Shown: one piece after another, positions 33,371-39,728 of the stretch
Position numbering within the stretch: position 1 is the stretch's first letter
Layout: each line of letters begins with the position of its first letter
Assembly (NCBI GenBank): GCA_965116625.1
Contig: OZ220717.1
Span: 992,001 to 1,056,000 of the forward strand
Length of the DNA stretch: 64,000 nt
DNA from: VXNE01 sp965116625
Lineage (GTDB): Bacteria > Pseudomonadota > Gammaproteobacteria > Pseudomonadales > Azotimanducaceae
Direction: 5' to 3'
The notes under the pieces: generated by a model
The model's input: the letters and a program-made list of their open reading frames with translations, nothing else
The model's database searches: none
What the model was told of the DNA's origin: nothing
Translations under genes and position numbers: made by a program

Positions 33371-34255
33371 ATGAATGCCATACGGATCGCGACGCGCAAC
33401 AGTCCCCTCGCCCGCTACCAGGCGGAACGGGTCGGCTTGCTGCTCCGGGATGCGGCGGGCGTGTCGTTCGAACTGCTGGGCATGACGACCCAGGGGGACC
33501 GGCAAGCCGGTTCCGCGTTTGCGGGCAAGGGTGCGTTCGTCAAGGAACTGGAAACCGCCTTGCTGGACGGTGGCGCCGACATTGCCGTGCACAGCATGAA
33601 GGACGTTCCTGTTGTCCTCCCCGAAGGCCTGGCTGTCACGACGGTCGGCGCTCGGGCAGACGTCCGGGACGCATTGGTCGCGGGCGGTCTGACATTCGAT
33701 ACGCTGCCCGAAGGCGCGCGCATAGGCTCTTCGAGCCTGCGGCGGCGGATGCAGCTCCGGTTCATGCGTCCCGATCTCACCATGATGGACATGCGTGGCA
33801 ACGTCGGTACGCGTCTTGCGAAACTGGACGACGGCGAGGTCGATGCGCTCGTCCTGGCGTGCGCCGGACTCGACCGCCTGGAGCTTGCGGAGCGCATCAG
33901 CCAGCGCCTCGCTGTCGACCTCAGTCTGCCCGCCCCGGGACAGGGGGCGCTCGCCGTGGAGTTTGCGACGGACCGCGGCGACGTCCGGGAGCAGTTGACG
34001 GCCGTCGTGGACCCTCTGGTCGAGAAGAATGTTCTGGCCGAGCGCGCTGTGGTGCGCGCGCTGGGCGCGGACTGCGCCACGCCTCTCGGCGCTTACGCGG
34101 AAACCCGGGGGTCCGCCATGACGCTGACGGCGCTATTGGGCGACGAGAACGGAGAGCACGTGCTGCGGGTATCGGAAACGGGTGGCGACCCGGCAGCATT
34201 GGGCGAACGGGCGGCGGCGGCGCTGTACGCAATGGGTGCAGAAGCGCTGCTCTAG
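33371..34255 (+). CDS. hemC: Porphobilinogen deaminase (hydroxymethylbilane synthase)
   Basis: 294 residues. It polymerises four porphobilinogens to hydroxymethylbilane. The dipyrromethane cofactor is attached to Cys235 in ALGADCATPLGAYAE. The active-site Asp is in HSMKDVPVVLPEGL, and the Arg-rich cofactor-binding segment is GARIGSSSLRRRMQL. ATG 33371 has only a weak ribosome site. It starts the heme operon with hemD nine bases downstream. Confidence 0.96.
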   Translation: MNAIRIATRNSPLARYQAERVGLLLRDAAGVSFELLGMTTQGDRQAGSAFAGKGAFVKELETALLDGGADIAVHSMKDVPVVLPEGLAVTTVGARADVRDALVAGGLTFDTLPEGARIGSSSLRRRMQLRFMRPDLTMMDMRGNVGTRLAKLDDGEVDALVLACAGLDRLELAERISQRLAVDLSLPAPGQGALAVEFATDRGDVREQLTAVVDPLVEKNVLAERAVVRALGADCATPLGAYAETRGSAMTLTALLGDENGEHVLRVSETGGDPAALGERAAAALYAMGAEALL

Positions 34256-34264
34256 GACACTGGC

Positions 34265-34942
34265 ATGCGTGTATGGGTCACACGGACGGAGCCGGGGGCG
34301 AGCCGCCTCGGCGCGCGCCTGGTCGACGCGGGTTTCGAAGCATGGGTCCATCCCGTGCTCGAGATCGAGCCCATCTCCGCTCCGCCGCCGCCGGGTCAGT
34401 TTGCGCTGACGGTCTTTCTGTCGGGTCATGCGGTGGAGTCCGCGATACGCAACGGCTGGAATGCGACATCGGCAATGGCCGTCGGGAAGCGCACGCGTCG
34501 GGCCCTCGAACGGCACGGCATCGATGCCCGCACACCGGAGCATTCGTCTTCCGAGGGAATCATCGCTTCGCTCTCGGCTGGACCGCCGCAGAACGTCCTG
34601 ATCGCGGCGGGCGAGGGCGGTCGCGGACTTCTCGAACGGTGGCTAGCGGATCGCGGCATTCCGGTGGTCAAGTGGTCCCTGTACCGGCGCGTCGCCGTCT
34701 CGGGTTCTCTGGATGCTGCGGAAGTCATCGACGCCATCGTCGGTAGCAGCGCGGCCGCGTTGCGGGCTGTCGCGGACATGTGGTTTAGTTCTTCGCGCAG
34801 CGCGAACGTCGCGATGCTGGTACCGTCCGGGCGCGTGGCGGAGTCGGCGAGGGCTCTTGGCTTTGCGCACGTCTTCGTGACCGAGGGCGCTGGCGACGCC
34901 GCCGTAGTCGCCGCGCTTCGCCAGATCGCGCAATCGGGTTAG
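34265..34942 (+). CDS. hemD: Uroporphyrinogen-III synthase
   Basis: 225 residues, slightly short for the family (about 245). It cyclises hydroxymethylbilane with ring D inversion. Weak conservation is normal; RVWVTRTEPGASRLGARLVDAGFEAWVHPVLEIEP at the N-terminus and GSSAAALRAVADMWF plus VPSGRVAESARALGFAHVFVTEGAGDAAVVAAL near the end are recognisable. The last roughly 300 bases have a diverged, frameshifted second copy at 36738-37043, on the far side of an AT-richer two-gene insert. It therefore appears that this 3' end was supplied by the inserted DNA. Confidence 0.88.
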   Translation: MRVWVTRTEPGASRLGARLVDAGFEAWVHPVLEIEPISAPPPPGQFALTVFLSGHAVESAIRNGWNATSAMAVGKRTRRALERHGIDARTPEHSSSEGIIASLSAGPPQNVLIAAGEGGRGLLERWLADRGIPVVKWSLYRRVAVSGSLDAAEVIDAIVGSSAAALRAVADMWFSSSRSANVAMLVPSGRVAESARALGFAHVFVTEGAGDAAVVAALRQIAQSG

Positions 34943-34995
34943 GGCAATCTCCAACAACTCAATCCCTAATTCGCCCTCAGTACAGACCACGGTGC

Positions 34996-35694
34996 TTAGT
35001 TCGATCCCATGAACTCACGGAAGAGCACTTTCGCATAGTTCCTTCCGTAGAAATTCACTATAGGTTTGCTTAGAGTCAGGAGTGCTACGTAAAGAGTGAG
35101 TGTAATAGCACTTAGAGTGATGGCTAGTTCATTCGGTGAAACAGTTGAGAAGAACCAAATATTCAGTGAAGACAGTACGGCTCCTATTAGTGCTCCACCG
35201 ATTGCGTTTCTCATGGCACCATACTCGATATTGTGTTGAAGTAGGAACTCATTGTCCTCAAGCCTTTTCCGAACTAGTGCCATTACCTCCACGATCCTTG
35301 TGCGGGCGGCGCGCTCATTAACTTTTTCGTCATCGCTACTGGGAAGCGTAATGTCAAATTCCGATTGTACGATCTCTCCGAATTTTTGCTTGTACTCTGT
35401 GCTATAGGTTTGGTCGGAATGCATGAGGAAGTTCGTGGTAGGCATACATAGTTCATCTTTGAAGAGACGATTTTCGAATAGCCCTTTGCCGATAGTCCTT
35501 CCAAACTCGGACAGGTAGTATAGAGATAGGGCAGAAACCGTAAAGTTCGAGAGCAGCTTTGCACCCATCAATTCTCCGACAAACTTCGAGAATTCCTCGC
35601 TAGCGAAGAAGTGATTGAAGACAATTATCGGAATGATGCTGGTTACGAGCGCCGGTGCATATCTTGCCCTCATCGCGTATTGGTCAATTCTCAT
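34996..35694 (-). CDS. Four-helix membrane protein of the hemD insert
   Basis: 232 residues. Two hydrophobic segments stand near the N-terminus (YAPALVTSIIPIIVFNHFF and LSNFTVSALSLYYLSEF) and two near the C-terminus (AIGGALIGAVLSSLNIWFF and LAITLSAITLTLYVALLTL). Between them is a soluble region of about 100 residues rich in charged residues. No family recognised. It starts five bases after the metallo-beta-lactamase gene on the same strand, so the two form an operon. Base composition is clearly more AT-rich than the neighbours, with different codon use, pointing to transfer. The soluble hydrolase plus membrane partner layout resembles defence or effector modules, but that is only an analogy. 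Confidence 0.75.
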   Translation of the reverse strand: MRIDQYAMRARYAPALVTSIIPIIVFNHFFASEEFSKFVGELMGAKLLSNFTVSALSLYYLSEFGRTIGKGLFENRLFKDELCMPTTNFLMHSDQTYSTEYKQKFGEIVQSEFDITLPSSDDEKVNERAARTRIVEVMALVRKRLEDNEFLLQHNIEYGAMRNAIGGALIGAVLSSLNIWFFSTVSPNELAITLSAITLTLYVALLTLSKPIVNFYGRNYAKVLFREFMGSN

Positions 35695-35699
35695 GCAAC

Positions 35700-36533
35700 C
35701 TATCCGTTTCTTTCGGGGTATATTCTCTTGACGTCGTGACTAACCTCGACCGTGATGTTTCCAAAGTGCTTTGTCGAATATACTCGTTCTTTTGCAAGCG
35801 TGTTGTAGTAGTTGTAATCATAGGAGTGGCCGTAATGATCCGAGACTACAACGTATTGTGGATCAATTTCCTTAAAGACATCTTTCTCTATGTTCGCGCT
35901 ACTCCCGTGATGAGGGGCTAGGAATACAGTTGCTGCCAGTGCGCCCGATTCGTGGTTGCCGCTGATGTCTCGCCAAGACTCAGGCGTTGCGTCGCCGCCG
36001 AGGAGGATCCTAATCCCCTCGTGTTCGATCATCAGAACATAGCTGCAGTGATTGTATTCCTGCGATTCGTTTGCTATTGCAACCATCTGCCGAGAAGGAC
36101 CTAGAACTCTGATTTTGTCTTCCTTCCAATACTCCTGAGCATTATCACCTTGGTATATGTATAGTACTTTAGGATTGTGTGCACTTTGTCGCACTTTTTG
36201 GTACCGGGTCCAATCCGCTTCGCGATACCCACCCAGGCGCATCTTTGACGTGTCGACCATCTTGTTGTTGGCGGTGTCCCAGAAATTCGTTATTGTTCGT
36301 GTCTGACACAGTTCGTCAAGTCCAGACATATGGTCCATATCAGGATGGGTAAGGACAAACCGGAATATTGACTCGCCTGGATAGTTCTCATTCAAAAACT
36401 CAATTGGGTCTTGGAGTCGATTGTGTGTCTCAACCCTAGAGTTGTCGATATCAAATACTGCGAGCCTTCCGAGAGGGAACTTCACGACAACACAGTTCCC
36501 TTTGCCGACATTGAGGAAGTGGACCTTCAGCAT
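35700..36533 (-). CDS. Metallo-beta-lactamase-fold hydrolase of the hemD insert
   Basis: 277 residues. The metal motif is THPDMDHMSGLDEL (His-x-Asp-x-Asp-His); later ligands are Asp in ILLGGDATPESW and His in APHHGSSANI. It is closest in style to the ComEC/Rec2-type soluble lactamase domain, beginning LKVHFLNVGKGNCVVVKFP. Between the first and second ligands there is an unusual Tyr-rich insert (YREADWTRYQKVRQ). No signal peptide. AT-rich, on the minus strand against the heme operon, with its own promoter and cotranscribed with the membrane protein. Substrate unknown: such domains hydrolyse nucleic acids, cyclic nucleotides or phosphoesters. Confidence 0.82.
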   Translation of the reverse strand: MLKVHFLNVGKGNCVVVKFPLGRLAVFDIDNSRVETHNRLQDPIEFLNENYPGESIFRFVLTHPDMDHMSGLDELCQTRTITNFWDTANNKMVDTSKMRLGGYREADWTRYQKVRQSAHNPKVLYIYQGDNAQEYWKEDKIRVLGPSRQMVAIANESQEYNHCSYVLMIEHEGIRILLGGDATPESWRDISGNHESGALAATVFLAPHHGSSANIEKDVFKEIDPQYVVVSDHYGHSYDYNYYNTLAKERVYSTKHFGNITVEVSHDVKRIYPERNG

Positions 36534-36571
36534 ATGCAGATGACCGTGCCAATCCGTGAGGCGAAGGGGCT

Positions 36572-36599
36572 AGTATCTCAAGAACGACAGATATGTCGA
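36572..36599 (-). promoter_or_regulatory. Candidate promoter of the lactamase/membrane pair
   Basis: On the minus strand TCGACA (36594-36599), 16 bases, GATACT (36572-36577): five and four matches to the -35 and -10 consensus. It would start transcription about 30 bases before the lactamase ATG and make the module independent of the heme operon. Confidence 0.45.
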
Positions 36600-36737
36600 G
36601 AACTGTGATAGGTATTCCGCTTCAGCGGGCTGGGATCTTGCTTTGGGCGGACGACGGTGATAGAGCCAGCAAATGATGGGGTACATTGTTGTCTGTACTC
36701 GTGGGCCTTGGACTGATTCGAATATCCCGTTTGAAAC

Positions 36738-37043
36738 GGATCGCGCCGTACGGGCGGTCAAGTGGTGTCTGGACCGGCGCGTGGCCGTGGGAGGGTCGCT
36801 GCACCCGGCAGAGGCATCGACGCCATCGTAGGCAGCAGCTCGGCCGCATTGCGGGTTGTCGCGGACATGTGGTTTGCTACTTCGCGCAGCGCGAGCGTCG
36901 CGATAGTCGCGCCGTCAGAACGAGTGGCTGCATTGACGCGAGCCCTTGGCTTCGTGGGGGTTTTTGTCACCGGCGGAGCTGGCGATACGGCGTTGATTGC
37001 CGCCCTCGAACAGGTCGGCTGCGATAGTCCGGGCGCAGGGTGA
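36738..37043 (+). pseudogene. hemD: Diverged remnant of the hemD 3' end
   Basis: Homology to hemD begins abruptly at ACGGATCGCG and runs to a TGA at 37041-37043. The 19-mer TGTCGCGGACATGTGGTTT is identical in both copies, and the translated IDAIVGSS-AALR-VADMWF, SRSA-VA, ALGF and VFVT-GAGD blocks match. A one-base deletion near 36815 (GCAGAGGCATCG against GCGGAAGTCATCG) breaks the frame. It ends 43 bases before hemX, the normal place for the native hemD end, so this is most likely the original 3' end cut off by the insertion. Confidence 0.8.
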
Positions 37044-37085
37044 CGGATTTGATGGCTTAGGAAGGCGGCGCCGGAGGAGTTGGCA

Positions 37086-38375
37086 ATGTCCGAACAAGAG
37101 GAATTCACGGACCACCCGCCGGGCGACGATCGGCCCGCCGCGGATCCCCGAAAACCCCGCCGTTTCGGGACAGCTCTCGTCGCATTGCTGTCACTGGTGA
37201 GCCTGGCAGCAGCGGGATACCTCTACTGGCGCGTGGAAGGCGTTGCGGGAAGCGGCGGCATCGCGCCTCGCCTGGGCGATGACATCGCGCGGCTCGAGCG
37301 CGAAGTGGTGCAAGTGCGCGCGATGGCGCAGAGCGGCTCGGAAGCGCTGCAGGCAAGGATCGCGGAACTCACGCAGGCGCGGGTCGAGATCAGCGCGGCG
37401 CTTGATCGGGTGCGGGCCGAGTTGTCGGCAGAACGCCGTGACGACGGGGCTCCCGATCCCGGGGCGTGGAGGCTGGCCGAGGTCGAGTATCTGCTCCGTA
37501 TCGCGAACAACCGCCTGCTCATGGAGCGCGATACCCGTGCGGCGGACCAGATGCTGGCGGCGGCCGATTCGATCCTCGAAGAACTGGACGACTACGCGCT
37601 GCACGAGGTCCGCGCGATCCTCGCGGAGGAGCGCATGGCGCTCGCCAACACGAAGACCGCCAACGCACAGAGCATCTTCCTCACCTTGGAAGCCATGAAG
37701 GACGCTTTGGGGAGTCTGCCATTGAAGCAGCCGGAGTACTTCAGGCCAACAGAGGTAACAGGCGTATCCGGGAGCGAAAGTACCGGGGGTCGAGCCACCG
37801 ATGTCCCCGGAAGGACGTTCCGCGAAGCCGGGAGCACGCCGGCGGCGGCCTCCGACCAGGAGCCCTCAGCCGGGGGGATTTCCCCGACCGCTGACGCGTC
37901 AGGAAGTGCTGGCGTTTCCCCCGTTGCGGGAGGCGTGCTTCCAGGCAAGCCGGAAGCGCCCGGCGCGGGATCGAAGTCCTTCAGTCAGGCGCTGCGGGAC
38001 CGGTTTTACGGCCTGTTCGAGTTTCGAACACGGGTCCGCATCGCCCCGCGCCCGCTGATCCGTCCCGACGAAGCCATCTACCTGGAGCTCAACCTGAGGC
38101 TCGCCCTGGAGCGGGCGCAACTCGCGATGCTGAGAGGTAACCAGACGCTGTTCGCGGCAAGCCTGGAAACCGCCCGCGACTGGCTCGACACGTATGTCGA
38201 CCCTGATCACGAGGGAACGCAGCGCATCGTGCAGGAACTGGAAGGGCTCGCGGGTCTCGACATCGAGCAACCCATGCCCGACATCTCGAGATCACTCGCC
38301 CGGCTGCTTGAACTTCAAAGGCGCGGGCCGGACCCCGAGCCGGAGCGACCCGCCGAGGCGGGGCAGGCGGAGTGA
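37086..38375 (+). CDS. hemX: HemX (uroporphyrinogen-III C-methyltransferase-like membrane protein)
   Basis: 429 residues. N-terminal disordered region, one membrane helix (FGTALVALLSLVSLAAAGYLYW), then a coiled-coil stretch and the DUF513 core (WRLAEVEYLLRIANNRLLMERDTRAADQMLAAADSILEELDD and LRLALERAQLAMLRGNQTLFAASLETARDWLDTYVD). HemX is a membrane protein always found with hemCD and hemY; a methyltransferase activity is not evident. The loop between the two core parts, about residues 220-300, is a Gly/Ala/Ser/Pro-rich insert encoded by repeat family R1. GGAGGA precedes ATG 37086. It is separated from hemD by the insert. Confidence 0.88.
   Translation: MSEQEEFTDHPPGDDRPAADPRKPRRFGTALVALLSLVSLAAAGYLYWRVEGVAGSGGIAPRLGDDIARLEREVVQVRAMAQSGSEALQARIAELTQARVEISAALDRVRAELSAERRDDGAPDPGAWRLAEVEYLLRIANNRLLMERDTRAADQMLAAADSILEELDDYALHEVRAILAEERMALANTKTANAQSIFLTLEAMKDALGSLPLKQPEYFRPTEVTGVSGSESTGGRATDVPGRTFREAGSTPAAASDQEPSAGGISPTADASGSAGVSPVAGGVLPGKPEAPGAGSKSFSQALRDRFYGLFEFRTRVRIAPRPLIRPDEAIYLELNLRLALERAQLAMLRGNQTLFAASLETARDWLDTYVDPDHEGTQRIVQELEGLAGLDIEQPMPDISRSLARLLELQRRGPDPEPERPAEAGQAE
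37855..37943 (+). repeat. Interspersed repeat family R1, copy 3 (in frame in hemX)
   Basis: About 90 bases matching the reverse complement of 12933-13025, with the identical 18-mer CCCCGACCGCTGACGCGT. In hemX it is translated without a stop as a Gly/Ser/Ala/Pro-rich linker (EPSAGGISPTADASGSAG and onward). The neighbouring bases of the same low-complexity loop may belong to the element too. Confidence 0.75.
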
Positions 38376-39466
38376 AAGTCCGCACCCTGGTCTACGTGCT
38401 TGCCGCCGTCGTCGTCGGCGGCCTGCTCGGGTCCCTGATGGTCAAGGACGCCGGCTATGTGCTGATCGCATACCAACGGTGGGAGTTCGAGACAAGCGTC
38501 TGGTTCGCGCTCTTCGCGCTTCTCGCGGTCTGGGTTTTGGCCCGCCTGCTCGTGGCGCTCGTACAACGCGTCCTCCATGGCCGTGCGGACGTTGCCAACT
38601 GGGCAAGGAAACGGCGAGAGACGGCGGCCAATACGCGCACTGAAGAGGGCATTCTGCACGCCGTCGAGGGACGTTGGGCGGAAGCCGGGAAAGCTCTGTC
38701 CGGCGCGGCGGAGAATGCCCCCAGCCCCATCGTCAACTACCTTGCCGCAGCGCAGGCGGCGCACGAGTTGGGAGATGCCGACGAACGTGATCGCCTGCTG
38801 GACCTGGCCGCCGGCGCGGGTTCGCGCGCATCGCGTGCCGCCGGACTTACGCGGGCGCGGCTCCTCGCAGAAAGCGGCGAGTGGCAGCAGTGCCTCGGGA
38901 CACTGGAAACCCTCAACGGGGATTCCGAACGCCATCCCCAGGTTCTGGCCATGTTGTTGGCCTGTCACCGGGAACTCGGCAACTGGGACGCGATAGTCGA
39001 ACTGGCGCCCGTGATCCAGAAAGCCCAGGCGGTCGATCCAGACGATCTGGAACAGGCGGTTCGACTTGCCTGGTGCGGGCGGCTGGAAGCAGGTTCCGCC
39101 AGCGTCGATGCCTTGCCGCACGTGAGAGAAACGTGGGGAGCGATCCCGCGAAAGCTCAAACGGGCACCCGCGGTCGCCGCTCGCTATGCCCAGTGCCTGC
39201 ACGCCGCCGGAGAGCCGAACGAGGCCGTGCGCATCCTCAAGCGGGCCATCGAACGGGAACCGGACGATCGGCTGATCGAGCTGTTTGGCGAAATCCGGTC
39301 GGGACGCCCCGGCGAACAGCTTGCCACCGCAGAAAAGTGGCTGCAGCAGAACCCGCGCGATCCGGTCTTGCTCCAGACGCTGGTGCGGCTATGCCTGCTC
39401 AACGAGGAGTGGGCCAAGGCGAAGCGTTACGTCGAGCTTGGCACAACGGCCCGAACCGCCGACTAG
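38372..39466 (+). CDS. hemY: HemY protoheme biosynthesis-associated TPR membrane protein
   Basis: 364 residues. Two N-terminal membrane helices (VYVLAAVVVGGLLGSLMV and WFALFALLAVWVLARLLVALV) form the HemY_N domain, followed by a solenoid of TPR-like helices (GILHAVEGRWAEAGKALSGAAE; NYLAAAQAAHELGDADERDRLL). This is the gammaproteobacterial HemY, not protoporphyrinogen oxidase. Its function in heme synthesis is unproven. The GTG start overlaps the hemX TGA (GTGA). The stop TAG at 39464-39466 is also the left CTAG end of a repeat R2 copy. Confidence 0.9.
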   Translation: MKVRTLVYVLAAVVVGGLLGSLMVKDAGYVLIAYQRWEFETSVWFALFALLAVWVLARLLVALVQRVLHGRADVANWARKRRETAANTRTEEGILHAVEGRWAEAGKALSGAAENAPSPIVNYLAAAQAAHELGDADERDRLLDLAAGAGSRASRAAGLTRARLLAESGEWQQCLGTLETLNGDSERHPQVLAMLLACHRELGNWDAIVELAPVIQKAQAVDPDDLEQAVRLAWCGRLEAGSASVDALPHVRETWGAIPRKLKRAPAVAARYAQCLHAAGEPNEAVRILKRAIEREPDDRLIELFGEIRSGRPGEQLATAEKWLQQNPRDPVLLQTLVRLCLLNEEWAKAKRYVELGTTARTAD

Positions 39467-39564
39467 CCCTTCGGGGCGCGCCGTGTCTTACCCGCACTCG
39501 GGCCGACCTGTTGTTCTGCACTTGGCTGGCAGGGGCGTGCCTTCTACGGTGCAGTCCCCAAGCC
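39463..39564. repeat. Interspersed repeat family R2, copy D
   Basis: Begins at the CTAG of the hemY stop, then CCCTTCGGGGCGCGCCGTGT, a middle hairpin (GGCA-GGGGCG-TGCC) and TTCTACGGTGCAGTCCCC, aligning with copies A and B, but without their first 20 or so bases. It fills the 3' side of hemY. Confidence 0.65.
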
Positions 39565-39604
39565 AAAAAAATGGGGGGGATCCAGTCTGTGTACTCACGA
39601 TTCG

Positions 39605-39618
39605 ATTGACGAGTCAAT
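39605..39618. promoter_or_regulatory. Palindrome upstream of the TonB receptor
   Basis: ATTGAC-GA-GTCAAT, perfect 6-base arms, about 110 bases before the receptor ATG. A plausible repressor operator for the receptor operon. No clear -35/-10 pair could be fixed. Confidence 0.35.
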
Positions 39619-39728
39619 GATTCGCTTGGGAAGATTCGGCTGGAGGCAAACTCCTGTCGTTCAATGGTTTGGAAGGGTGCGGTAGAGGGCCGTGACTTCC
39701 CTGGATTCAGGGTTTTTGGAGGTATTAA

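Noticed and set aside
36762..37043. A separate 93-residue protein after the lactamase module
   Set aside because: It is the out-of-frame 3' part of a hemD remnant, recognised by alignment with hemD.
37592..37948. A minus-strand frame containing GETPALPDAS in hemX
   Set aside because: It is the complement of the R1 repeat in hemX; such frames arise with this repeat and are not genes.
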